A stretch of 64,000 nucleotides of DNA, from NCBI GenBank assembly GCA_963693365.1, contig CAVNZM010000006.1, positions 3,472,001 to 3,536,000 on the forward strand, written 5' to 3'. The DNA comes from Amoebidium appalachense (lineage: Eukaryota; Ichthyosporea). A model generated the notes under the pieces. The model made no database searches and was not told where the DNA came from. It worked only from the letters and a program-made list of their open reading frames with translations. The translations under genes and the position numbers were made by a program. Below are positions 33,411 through 45,660 of this stretch, in pieces (the stretch's first letter is position 1; each line of letters starts with the position of its first letter).

Positions 33411-35278
33411 ATGTCAGCACTCAAGCGGGCGAAAACCAAGTGCCTGCACCGGTTATCCCGACAAGCAACACAGGCCTTCACCCTGTTTGTGCTTGTTGCA
33501 TTGGGTCTGGTTTATCTACTGGGCACTGGAAAGACGGAGGTAAAACCGCAGAATGTGGTGAGTCTAAGACCACAACGCCAAGAGATAGGTAGGTGACAAT
33601 GCCGATGGTGTGTTCCACTAACTACATGCGTGTATGTGTCGACACCTGTGGGTGTTGTTGCTTGTGTGGTTGTAGTTGTAGATATGCGAGCTGTGTTTGT
33701 TTGAGTATCTTTGTGTACGCTTTTTTATGCGCGCGTGCCTTTGTGCATGTACTCGTGTGTTTGCTTAGATGAGTGTGTGGATGGGTATGTGCACGCGTGT
33801 TCATGTGTGTGTATGGGGGGGGGGGGGGGGAGATGGGAAGGGGGGCTGCCCATTCTGCATTTCCAACGTAATACAGTTAGAGAATAAATGCCACTATATT
33901 TAAGCAGCCATTTTTATTTCTTGTGTATCTCGTGTGTAACAGTTTATATGCAACAAGAAACCACCGCTAGTGAGACCGTGCAGTTGGCACGCTAAATGAC
34001 ACTAAGGAACTGGGTGGAAAAACTTGCAGAAAAGTGCTACTCGTGATTTGGTTTCTTTCTTCCTTTCTTTTTGGATGGTGGTGGTGGTGGTGGTGGTGGT
34101 GGGGGGGGGGGGGGGGGGGTCTTTCTTTTTTTTTTGTGGGGGGGGGGGGGGGGGGGGGGAGACCAACGACCCTCAACATATTGATCTCCATACATGGTCA
34201 CCCAGAGACGGGCGGAAGGGGAGGTTTGGGGGCGGGGGGGGGGGGGGGGGGGGGGAGGGGGGGCTCCACCGTGTCATGACCAGGCGGGATCCATTCCAAA
34301 TAGGGTTTGGGTGAGGACCGACCCATCCAAGACCCCCCGATATTGCATCACCGACCCCCCCTCCCAACTCCCCAACCCCGTCCTCTCCCCGCCCCATTCC
34401 CTTCAAGGATGGGATCTTCTTATGATGCATAGTTTTTTTGTGTGTTTTTCAATCTATTTTGTGCTGACACCTCGAAAACGTTTATTTCGTACTATGTAAC
34501 GCATTCAACCTCCCTCCCCTCCCCCCTCCCTCCCCTTGGTTTCCCTCTGACAACCAAGGCTCAGTTACTAAATATGCTGCATGCAGGCATACCGGGAAGG
34601 CGGGGGGCAGAGAGGCCGCATGCCGAGGATGTGGAGGAGGAGCACAGGGAGAGGCTGTGGCCGTATTCGGCAATGGATCACGTGATTGGTCAGAGGACGG
34701 GGGATGGCGGCAAAGGTATTTAGCCTCATTAGGTTGTGTGGTGGGGATGTAGAGCATGCTTGAGTACTGGTAAGGGTGTGAGGGGCGTGGGGGTGGGGGT
34801 GGGGGGAGGGGGGGGGGGGGGCTGAAAAGGTAGTATGAATGAGTACATGTTTGGGGGGGGGGGGGGGGGGGTCTTTTGGTTGTGTTTCTTATGGTGTTTT
34901 AGGTTGTGTTAGTGACATATGGCTCGTTTCGTATTTGTGTCGCTAGTGTGAGCTGTGCGGTATGCTACAGGTCCATCCCCTCCCCCCTCCCCTCCCCCCC
35001 CTTCCTCCTACTATTATTATTATGTGGGTGAGTGTACTGGGGGGGGGGGGGGGGGTTCATGGAATAATGATAGGACAGGGTGCTCTGCTCCCAGGTCAAT
35101 CCAAGGAGACAAGCTCTGTTGAAATGGCCGTAAGGGGGAAAAAAATGGGGGGGGGGATAAGACACCACGATACCAAACGATTCATTTTTTTTTTTTTTAC
35201 GTTTTGGTGACGGGTGAATCCTCCTGCTCCCACCAACACTACCACTGATGCTGTTCTTTTTACAGTCAGTGACCTGAG

Positions 35279-35309
<31 letters not shown>

Positions 35310-35399
35310 TTTATTATGCATACTCAACGTGTGGTTGGTACTCTGCATTGTGTTGCCGGCTATGAATATTCACTTCGTACACTGTTGCTTTCTACTAAC

Positions 35400-35441
<42 letters not shown>

Positions 35442-35704
35442 AAAAAAAAAAAAAAAACACCCAACACACACCCACTCATTCACCCACACCCTCAAGGAAT
35501 GCGATCTGCTTATGTGGATACTATTTGTGTGTGCTCGTTTTTGCAATGTGCTGTGTTGTACGTCATCGTTGTGTTTTTGTACTCTATGTTATTATAACAC
35601 AGTCTAACCATCCCCCCCCTCCCCTCCCCTCCCCGCCTTCCTTCCAATGTTTTCTGTAATGCCTCGCCCACCACCACCACCACCACCACCACTTCCGCCA
35701 CCAG

Positions 35705-35786
<82 letters not shown>

Positions 35787-35818
35787 CGCACACACGCACA
35801 CACACACACACACACACA

Positions 35819-35903
<85 letters not shown>

Positions 35904-37513
35904 CCAACCCTCACCCCCCCCCCCCCAAAAAAAAAAACAAAAAAACACAAACACACGAACACGTATTCAGGCAAGTACCTTGTGGTGGGCATACCGACCA
36001 TAAGCCGAGGCAACAGCAGCTATCTGGGCACCACCCTCACGTCCCTTCTTTCCAATGTGCCGACACAGGACAGAGAAAAGGTGCTGCTGGTGGTCTATGT
36101 CGGTGACCTGGATGCAAGCGTGGCCGAAAACACAGTCACTCAGGTGTGTGTGCATGGCGAAAAATATATATTGACTTCATCGCATTACTCCTGACATTTG
36201 TATGACCAGCCGATATATCACAAACATACCTAGAATAACAGTAAACGACAAACACTACTTTCGATTTCGTTACTTGAGGTTAATAATAGTGTGACCCGCG
36301 CACTTGCATGTGCATTTGCCTACATGTGATCGCTACTTGTATGCAAGAGGGATGGGGAGGGGGGGGGGCGGGGGAGGGGGGGAGGGGGGGGGGGGGGGGG
36401 GGAGCTGGGCTCCTCTGAAACATGAAAACCAGTTACGGGGCCAAGGGGAGATGGTGTGGGGCGGGAAGGTATGTGTGTGGGGGGGAAGGGGGGGGGAGGG
36501 GGGGGGGGACTTTAGATATTTCAAATGGTGGCTGTTTGACGACTGGTCCCTCTCTTGTGTGTTCTGAGGACTGACCCCTCTACATTGCCCCACAGGTCAA
36601 ACAGAACTTCAGTGAGGCAATAAACAGTGGTCTACTCGAAGTCATCCGGGCACCAGATGTGAGCATGTACCCAACGCTCACAAACTTGAAGAGAAACTTT
36701 GGAGATAAACCGGACAGAGTGTACTGGAGGTCCAAGCAGTGTTTGGACTTTTCACTGCTGATGGCCTATTGCCAGTCAAGAGGGGAATACTACATGCAGG
36801 TGGGTGTGTTGGAACTTGCACGGGTTTTCCGTTTTATTTCTCACGTTCATATATTGTACCATGCATTGGCATAGACGGCTACAGGCACGGAGACACATAC
36901 ATACAACACGTAAAATGAGGTGCTTGCCTTCACCGTTTGCTTATGGGTGTTCATGGTGTTGCACATGGTTGAACTAGAGAGCTTCTTCGTTGAAGTCAAA
37001 AGCACACGTTTTGGTTTGCTCCAGGGGGGGGGGGGGGGGGGGGGGGGGGGGGATAGATTGCCATGTACAGGGCTTCTCACCCAGCAGGGTTTTTTCAATC
37101 CCCAATCCCAATGTTTCATGTGTTTCCGGCTCTCAATAGGTGCATTGCTCTATCATGCTTTGCCCCTTGCACTGTTATAGTCAGAGCCAATGATCATAGG
37201 TTGGGTGCTTTTCCCCCTGCTATTACACGGAAAAAAAATACACCCCGGGGCATACCCGCTAACATTTCACCATGATCCGCACCCAATTGCAGCTCGAAGA
37301 CGACGTCATCACCATTCCTGATTGGATGTCAGAGGTACGCAAGGTGATTGATCGGCTAATCGACATTGGGCGGGAGTGGTACATGATTGATTTCAGTGTG
37401 CTCGGGTTCATTGGCAAGACGTTCCACACCAGCAACATGGGGGATATGGTGGACTTTTTTGCCCGGAATTATGTGGAGGCACCCGTGGACATCTTGCTGT
37501 ATCAGGTGTGTGT

Positions 37514-37547
<34 letters not shown>

Positions 37548-37553
37548 CGTGTG

Positions 37554-37590
<37 letters not shown>

Positions 37591-38075
37591 TGTGTGTGTG
37601 CATGCGCGCACACGAGCGTGTGCATGTGCATGTGCGTGTGTGCGTGTACACACGAGTATGATTTTTTTTTTAGAGCGTTTAAAAAAGGGGTGCACGGAAG
37701 AGGAACTTGAAGTGGGGAACGGGTGATATGGCGATGGAAAAAGAAATCGGGAGGGGGGGGGGGGGGGGGGACGGATAAGTCAATGTGGCGGGTGCCTTAT
37801 TTGTTGTTGTGCCTCTTCTCGCACCGTGATAAGCAGAAATGTATGGACGGACTCATTCAATGATCGGTGGTGTTTTCACTCCTTTCGAGTGTCGTGATTT
37901 GTGTCCGCACACACCACAGTGCTTGCCTGGACGGCATACTGCATGTTCGCATGTAAACGTGTGTGCACACAACCCTTTTGCCTGTACGTCCTTCGTACTA
38001 TGCATCACCCACTTTTCTTTTCAGAGTCCCTTCCATACCCTAAAGAATACCATAAGCATCCCCCCTCCCCCCCCC

Positions 38076-38121
<46 letters not shown>

Positions 38122-38844
38122 CCTCCTCCTCCTCTCTCCCCCTCCCCCCCACGGTTTTCTGTGTCGAGGACCAGGTACCTTGATGTTTTGTGTTTTGGAG
38201 TTCTTTCATGCACATTGGGGTTGTTTAGTTTCCGCTGTTGTGATTCTTGTGTTTTGCAACCGTGCACAATGTTTCAACCCCGATACTGCCCCCCCCCCCC
38301 CCCGACATCTTTACTTCCATGCAACCGGGCATGGTTGCTCTGTGTCGTGCATCTGTAAGCACATACGTGTTTGTCGCTGCACTGCATTAGTTTGCACACA
38401 CATCTTCACCGTTTTGTTCACCTTGCTTGCATAAGCAACCCTGCTCGTCTTTGATCAAGACGGGTTGACCCACCCAAGTTCAGTTGATGCTGCTGTCTGA
38501 GTTGGAGCGTCGTATATACGCGGGCTAAGGGGTCGAAACTCAGACGCAATTGATGACTTGGGCCCTCCCTGAGGATGGGCTCTGCTTATGACGCATACTG
38601 TGCGCATGGCTGATGCTGCATACTTGAATGTTTGCCTTTGCATGTGTCCTGCACCATGCTTCTCATCGTGTATGCGTACTTCGTACTGTGTTCCGCATTC
38701 AAACCCCCCCCCCCCCCCCCCCCACCCCACCCCCCGCACACCCCCCCCCCCACCCGGGCCCTTTGTGTGCGCCCTTCTATCTAGAATTCTGCCTTGTATC
38801 GTCGTGGATGCCCTACTTCGTACTCTGTAACACTTTCTAACCAT

Positions 38845-38879
<35 letters not shown>

Positions 38880-39029
38880 ATACAGGTCCTGGCATCACAC
38901 GGCAACAAACGATTCGTGAGCAAGTCGTCCCTCTTCCAACACATCGGCTACTATTCATCACTTAAGGGCAAGGTGCAAGCACTCAAGGACCCGATATTTA
39001 AGGGGGAGAAGAAGGAGAAGGACCCATAA
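33411..39029 (+). CDS. MGAT4: GT54 family alpha-1,3-mannoside beta-1,4-N-acetylglucosaminyltransferase (MGAT4-like), 6 exons
   Basis: Exons: 33411-33588, 34587-34715, 35971-36143, 36596-36799, 37293-37505 and 38886-39029. All borders are GT-AG, all phases match, and together they give 346 residues to TAA. It is a type II Golgi membrane topology: a short basic N-terminus, then a membrane segment at about residues 21-38 (QAFTLFVLVALGLVYLL). The catalytic part matches GnT-IV closely: GIPTISRGNSSYL, VYVGDLD, YPTLTNLKRNFGD, RVYWRSKQCLDFSLLM, metal-binding LEDD at 229-232, FSVLGFIGKTF and SLFQHIGYYSSL. Known role: adds a GlcNAc branch to the alpha-1,3 arm mannose of N-glycans. It stops soon after the SLFQH block, so the C-terminal lectin-like domain of animal MGAT4A is absent. 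An in-frame ATG at 33399 is an alternative start. Exon 2 (stem) is the least certain. Confidence 0.88.
34403..34530 (+). repeat. Diverged poly-C-tailed repeat, copy 6
   Basis: GATGGGATCTTCTTATGATG at the left and TTTCGTACTATGTAACGCAT at the right, then CAACC and a C-rich tail. It ends shortly before the stem exon of the MGAT4-like gene. Confidence 0.55.
35281..35610 (+). repeat. Two diverged poly-C-tailed repeats (copies 7 and 8) with C/A homopolymers
   Basis: TTATGCATACTC...CACTTCGTACAC...poly-C (35312-35431), then GATCTGCTTATGTGG...TGTACTCTATG...CTAACC plus C-rich tail (35500-35632). A compound C(31)A(26) tract separates them. All lies in an MGAT4-like intron, in sense orientation. Confidence 0.55.
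35707..35902. repeat. (CA)n microsatellite
   Basis: About 195 bp of CA with some CG steps. It ends about 70 nt before the acceptor of the MGAT4-like exon at 35971. Confidence 0.95.
38306..38490 (+). repeat. Duplicate of a RING-gene segment inside the last MGAT4-like intron
   Basis: From ACATCTTTACTTCCATGCAA onward it matches 30430-30620 with few changes, including the end of a RING exon, its donor and part of the intron. It is flanked on the left by a poly-C tract. Confidence 0.8.
38560..38725 (+). repeat. Poly-C-tailed short repeat, copy 9
   Basis: GGATGGGCTCTGCTTATGA, then GTACTTCGTACTGTG, CGCATTCAAACC and a C tract. Sense orientation in the last intron of the MGAT4-like gene. Confidence 0.75.
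38812..38877 (+). repeat. Poly-C-tailed repeat end, copy 10, next to a splice acceptor
   Basis: TACTTCGTACTCTGTAACAC, CTAACC and a tract of about 33 Cs ending eight bases before the exon at 38886. Here the tail appears to serve as the polypyrimidine tract. Confidence 0.65.
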
Positions 39030-39251
39030 ATCATGGGTGTTGCATGTGTGGGCTTGGGATGTGGGCCAATGTGAATGGTCCCTTTTTAACCTAATTTGGC
39101 AGTGTCGAACGTGCCGAAGACTACGAGACTCGACTCCGGTAACATAGGAGTGTGTTCTAAATATGGATCTCACATTCCTTTTGGTGGGTGTACGTAATGT
39201 GCCGAGAAGAATTGTGGTTCTCACTCTTTTTTTTCCCCCTTATTATAGGGG

Positions 39252-39288
<37 letters not shown>

Positions 39289-39923
39289 CGGGCTAGGGAT
39301 GCATTGTGTGTTGTGTGTTGGGGCATTGGTACGAGCACAAACGAATAATTGCAAGATGCAGCCATATATAGTTGGCATTAGAGGTATTGGCAGCACCCAT
39401 GTGATAGTACGGTGAAAACCGTAAGGCCCTTATGATTGCAATTGGCGTTTTGCCAATTATTCCTCTGGTGTCACGTGGCGGACGGGGGGGGGGGGGGGGG
39501 GTAGTATTTGGTGATCCCCAATATGTCAGGTATTGAACATGTACATATATACATAGTGTGTGCTGTAAATGCAGGTGTACATGTATTTTAGATATGATGT
39601 AGTTATATGCGAGCCTCTATAGCTAAAACATTTTGACTCAAAACGTAGAAAATATAATAAATTTGTCCAAAACTTTCAGTACCCAGAGCTGTGTGTATGT
39701 GCCTGTACATGTGTGTGTGCGCTCGTGAATATGTGATACACGTGGGTGTGTATGTGTAGGTGTGTGCTTGGGTGGGTGCGCGGACCCGTGACTCGTGTGT
39801 CTGTATGTGTGCATGTATCCAAACGTGGGCTCAAACTGTAAAGCGTTGCGGCACATGTACACACTGGCATTACGGTGTGTGTGTGGGGGAGGGGGGGGGG
39901 GGGAGGGAAAGACTGGGTCACAG

Positions 39924-39983
39924 GGTGGATTGATGGAGCAGCTCATGCTCTCAGCATTCACGCGGCCAGTGCCAAACACGAAG
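39924..39983 (+). CDS. Isolated exon-like segment
   Basis: A 60-nt open segment between a TCACAG acceptor and a GTAGGC donor, encoding 20 residues with a protein-like mix (GLMEQLMLSAFTRPVPNTK). No neighbour exon was found, so it may be the only visible part of another plus-strand gene or a chance open stretch. Confidence 0.25.
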
Positions 39984-40170
39984 GTAGGCACTGGCTACAG
40001 TCAGATTAGGTTGGGTGGATGCATTTGTGCAGGATAACACTTGACTGGATTCTGGGCTTCAATTTGGCACACCATGCATATGCCATGTGTGATTCAACAA
40101 GTTCCAGGACAAAACCCCCCATGGAGGGGACAAATCAGAACCTTTTGTTTTTTTTCTTTTTTTGAGGAAG

Positions 40171-40229
<59 letters not shown>

Positions 40230-41093
40230 CTCACCGTATAATACAAATATGACATGTATCCGACACATACCTATGTACTAGGATTTTATGGTCGGTACTT
40301 AAAAAATTAAAAATAGAAAGTATAAATTAGATTTACGGATTCGAAACTGAAGCTAATATAATTATGTCGCACAAGGATAGTAACAGTTGGGAAGTTGATT
40401 TTCATATCATGATGCCAATCAGTGTGCTTTTCACCAATGAAATAAAAAGGGAAGGTACCAATTGAACCTTTTTAATGCAAAAAGAAATGTGGATGCATAT
40501 GAACATGAACCAGCACGATTGATTGATACCTCTGGGGTTTACTGTAGAATATGCATTATTACTGACCAAACTGATTGAGAAGAGAGTTATTGTACACATG
40601 CAGCGGGACTGATTGAAAGAAAACATAGTCGTTTGAATGCATGTGTTTGATTGCAGAGTTGATTGCTTATTATCATCCATGTGATTGATTGAAAAGTGGA
40701 ATGGAAACCATCAACTTCATAAAGTGAACCATATTGCCCTTCAAGTGACTGGAAGATTGATTAAATACAGAATGTACTATTAGCTAACAGAGAGCACTTA
40801 CCTGTTCTCGTCGACCATAATGAATAAGAGGTGATGTGTCCGACTTATTAGCCAAGCCGTCCGAACCCAAACCACAGCAACAGTCTCGTAAGAATGCAGG
40901 GGACGTTACACTAGCAGTGAACCCTAAACACTGCGGCACAAGTGCCTTGAACTTTTCATTTCGACAAAGACTGTGTGCTGCGGCTGGGGTTCAAGCACGG
41001 ACAGGGTAAACCCCGTCCACTTGGTTTTCAGCCGAGGCACGGAGGGGGGGGAGGGGGGAAGGGGGGGGGGATTTTGTTTAGGAGACTATGTGT
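39984..41093. other. Stretch without a recognised gene
   Basis: Contains a G tract at 40174-40229 and AT-rich complex sequence at 40260-40800. It has several ATTGATTGA-type short motifs but no clear array. Confidence 0.5.
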
Positions 41094-41094
41094 G

Positions 41095-41390
41095 CCAGAC
41101 CTCGGGTGAACCTCACGCCCTTGGGTGAGTGTTCAGATGCTCCGCTTTGCCCTCACTGAACACACTAAGTGTCAGGTCTCGGGTGAACCTCACGCCCTTG
41201 GGTGACTGTTCAGATGCTCCGCTTTGCCCTCACTGAACACACTAAGTTTCAGGTCTCGGGTGAACCTCACGCCCTTGGGTGACTGTTCAGATGCTCCGCT
41301 TTGCCCTCACTGAACACACTAAGTTTCAGGTCTCGGGTGAACCTCACGCCCTTGGGTGACTGTTCAGATCCTCCGCTTTGCACATTGTGC
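41095..41390. repeat. 77-bp tandem repeat, four copies
   Basis: CTCGGGTGAACCTCACGCCC recurs at 41101, 41178, 41255 and 41332, an exact 77-bp period. The unit also contains TTCAGATGCTCCGCTTTGCC. Copies are nearly identical; the last runs into a GT microsatellite. Confidence 0.97.
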
Positions 41391-41396
41391 GGGGCC

Positions 41397-41413
41397 TGTG
41401 TGTGTGTGTGTGT

Positions 41414-41444
<31 letters not shown>

Positions 41445-41474
41445 AGTGTGAGTGTGAGTGTGAGTGTGAGTGTG

Positions 41475-41538
<64 letters not shown>

Positions 41539-41622
41539 TGTTTGTGAGTGTGAGTGTGAGTGTGAGTGTGAGTGTGAGTGTGTGTGTGTGAGTGTGTGAG
41601 TGAGTGTGTGTGTGTGAGTGTG

Positions 41623-41676
<54 letters not shown>

Positions 41677-41695
41677 TGTGAGTGTGTGAGTGTGA

Positions 41696-41742
<47 letters not shown>

Positions 41743-41785
41743 TGTGTGTGTGTGCTTTTTTTTTTTTTTTTTGGGGGGGGGGGGG
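41397..41785. repeat. (TG)n with (TGTGAG)n, then poly-T and poly-G
   Basis: TG with interspersed GAGTGT units to 41755, then T(17) and a G run. The TG-T-G order recurs in the satellite family to the right. Confidence 0.95.
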
Positions 41786-42194
41786 TTATAATGCGCAGTA
41801 TATATTAAGGACGGACAACACGCAGGCGCGGGGGGAGGGGGGAGGGGGGGGGGGGGGGGGGACGGCAAAAAAGGAAGAACACTTTAATGCAAACAAACTG
41901 TAAGCAAATTGGCAGGGATGGGGAATGGATATTAGAATGGGCTGGTTGCAGGTAAACTCGAGTGAGCCTCAGGTTGGGCAATGAGAACAAGCAGCTGTGT
42001 CGAAGCCCTTCTTGCTGCCTTGACGCTGGACCCCGCGGCTGCTCGAAGATGCCTGTCAGGCCCTTTCTGGCTTCTGTGTTCGTGCTTTTCTTGCAGCTCT
42101 TGTGTTCTTACAGACCAGTAAGAAATAGAGGAAAAGGATGAAATTGAATATTCACTGACAGAATGTGCGTGTATAAGTGCTGTGTGTGTTTGTG

Positions 42195-42225
<31 letters not shown>

Positions 42226-42626
42226 TTTTTTTTGGGGGGGGGGGGGGGGGGAGATGGGAGGCCGGGGAGGGGGGGGGGGGGGGGAGGGGGGGATGACAGA
42301 AGCGCGCTGGTGGTGGTGGTGGTGGTGGTGGTTGGGGGGGGGGGTACCAGAAGTTTGCAATGAGTGTATGGCTAGCAACATGTCCACGCCTTTCCGTAAG
42401 CACATCGGATCTGGTGGTGCTTTGTTGGTTGAGGACAACCTCTGCAGGCAACAGAGAAGCGTGAGCCACTTTGGCAACCATTAGCTTGTTGCAATCTCGA
42501 TTAGTGCTTCAATACCACCACTTAAAAGCCATTCCTCACCAACCCCTCCTTAGCTTGTTTGTGCACGGTAGCGTGACTGAATACATGTGGGTTTTGGCGC
42601 AGGTTGGTGGCGACGTTTTTTTTTTT

Positions 42627-42657
<31 letters not shown>

Positions 42658-44547
42658 GGGAGGGGGGGAGGGGGGCAAGGGGAAGATGTGCGACAACGAA
42701 GAGGAAGTGGGTGCATAATTGTTGGATATAAATGGGTGGTGATTTAGCTAGTCAGTGGACTGTTTTACTTAATGGAAACTCCCGCTAAACTTCTATTAGC
42801 AACTGATGATCAGAGGCACAGCAAGGAATTGTGGAGACGGAGAGGTAGTCCTTGATTTCCGAGGTGCATGCATGATAATTTGGCATTGGTGGTCGTGTGT
42901 ATGTGTGCGAAAGAGGGGGAGGAAGGGGGAGGGGTGAGGGGGGAATTGGTGAATATATGGGTGGTATTTTGGTGAAACGGTGAAAACGTATTACTTCTTG
43001 GTCACTTTCACTCAAACTTCTCTTGCTAGTGGGTTCTTCTAGAGTTTCAAAATGAGCTGCTGTGTTCTTCTAGACCAAAAAAAAAAAAAGAGGAAACAAA
43101 GGAAGAAATTTGAAACTCCACCTACAGCATACAATGTTTAAGTGCTGGAGGGGATGGTGAGTGTGTGTATGTTTGAGGTTTTTTTTTTTTTTTTTTTTCC
43201 CTTCTTTTTTTGGGGGGGGAGGGGGGGGGGGGGGGGGGGAGGAGGGAGGGGGGAAGGGGGGAAGGGAGGGAGATGGGAAGAACGGGGGGGAGGGGGTGGT
43301 GGTGGTGGTGGGGGGGGGGGGGGGGGGGGAGGGGGGGAGTACCCGAAGTTTGTAGTGAGTGTGTGGCTGACAAGATGTCCACGCCTTCCCGCAAGCACGT
43401 CGGATCTGGTGAAGTGTTGTCCGTTGAAAGCAAGCTCTGAAGGGAAAAGTGACACATGAGCATCTCCGGCAACTATTAGTTTTTGCAACCTCGATTATTG
43501 CTTCACTATGCTGCATGGTTCTTCTACTAGTAGTTAAAGGAACAGCAACGAATTGTGGAGGCGGAGAGGTAATCCTTCATTTCCGGCGTGCATGCACAGT
43601 AAGTTGGCATTGGTGTGTATGTGTGCGAACGAGGAAGGGAGGCGGGGGGGGGGGGGGGGGGGGGGGGGGAGGGGGGAATCGTTGTGAATGTATGGGTGGT
43701 GACTTGGCGAATCAGTGGAAGGTATTGCTTCTTGGTCACTTTCACTCAGTTTTCTTGCTGGTGGGTTCTAGAGAGATAGAAAGCACAGCCTAAAAGCTCT
43801 CTTGCTGATTGTTTTCTTGCAGCTGGTGGGTTCTTCCAGACCAAAAAGAAGCAGAGTATGTAAATAAAGCAAGAAATCGGAAACTCCACTGACAGCATGT
43901 GCATGTATTAGTGCTGGGGGGAGGGGATGGGGGGGGGGGGGGGGGGAGGAAGGACGGGGCGTTGTTGCATACAGGACGGGTGTATGGGTGGTGGTTTGGT
44001 GAATCAGTGCTATATGTTGCTTCTTGGTCACTCCCACTCAGAGTTTTCTTGCTGGCTGTTTTCTTGCAGCTGGTGGGTTCTTCTAGAACAAAAAGAAACA
44101 CAGAATGTAAATAAAAGGAGAAATCTGAAACTCCACCTACGGAATGCGCGTGTATAAGTGCTGGCGGGGATGAAGGTTTGTTTGTGTGTGTGTTTATATA
44201 TGATATGGTGTGTGCGTGCGTACGTGCGTGCATGCGTAATGGGGAGGGGGGGGGGGGGGGGGGGGAGGGTACCCGATGTTGTAATGAGGTGGCTGGCAAG
44301 ATGTCCATTTCCGTTAGAACATCGGATCTGGTGGTGCTTTGTCTGTTGAGGACAAGCTCTGCAGGCAACAAAGAAATATGAGCCTCCCCAGCAACTACTA
44401 GCTTGTTGCACTCTCGATCATGATTGCTTCATAATGCTGCAAAATTCTTCTATCAGTATTCAAAGGCATATTAAGGAATTGTGGAGACGGAGAGGCAATT
44501 CTTCACTTCCGGTGTGCATGGATACATACTAAGTCGGCATGGGTGGT

Positions 44548-44673
<126 letters not shown>

Positions 44674-44689
44674 GAGAAGGGGGGGGAGA

Positions 44690-45010
44690 AGGGGGGGGGG
44701 GGGGTTGAATGCGTCAAAAAGTACGAAGTACACAAGAACAAACGGATAACACGATGCAGAATGTAAGCCATACATAAAGAGTATGCATAATAAGCAGAGC
44801 CCATCCTCAGGTGGGGCCCACGTCATCCACAGTACCCGAGCTTCGAACTATTCACCTCGTTAACGAAACCCAACTCAGATACTGTTTCACTTGAACATGG
44901 GTAGGTCACCCGTCTTGATCAGAGACGAGCAGGGTTGCTTATGCAGGCAAGGGCAGTGGGAAAGGTCGGGGGTTAAAGTTGCAGCAGTAAGCAGAAGCAA
45001 GAAAAATATA
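44690..45010 (-). repeat. Poly-C-tailed short repeat, copy 11, with extended part
   Basis: Inserted in one satellite unit. It matches 18907-19210 along its whole length, including the GACGAGCAGGGTTGCTTATG segment. Confidence 0.85.
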
Positions 45011-45075
45011 GAAGGGGGACGGGTTAAAGGACAGTGTGAATGCTTGGGTGCTGGTTTGGTAAATCAGTACAAGGC

Positions 45076-45109
<34 letters not shown>

Positions 45110-45309
45110 TTAGTTCTTAATCACTTCAACTCAAGTTTTCTCACTGGTGGGTTCTAGAGTGACTAAAGCACCGGTAGGAAACTTTTATTGCTGGTTGTTT
45201 TCTTGAAGCTGGTGGTTTCTTCCAGACGAGAAAGAACTTCAGAGGAAACTAAAAAAGAAGTTTGAAACTCCACTAACAGCATATGAGTGTATAAGTAATG
45301 TGTGATCGT

Positions 45310-45391
<82 letters not shown>

Positions 45392-45425
45392 TGTGTTTAT
45401 TTTATTTTTATTTCTATTTTTCTTC

Positions 45426-45460
<35 letters not shown>

Positions 45461-45660
45461 GGGGGGGGGGGGGGGGAGTACCAGAAGTTTGTAATGAGTG
45501 TATGGCTAGCAACATGTCCACGCCTTTCCGTAAGCACATCGGATCTGGTGGTGCTTTGTCTGTTGAAGGCAAGCTTTGCAGGAAAAAGCGAAGCAGGAGA
45601 CTCTATGGCAACTATTAGCTTGTTGCAGTCTCAATTATAGCTTCACTATGCTGCATGGTG

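Noticed and set aside
41095-41390. CRISPR array
   Set aside because: The 77-bp units are directly adjacent tandem copies without spacers, in a eukaryotic satellite region.
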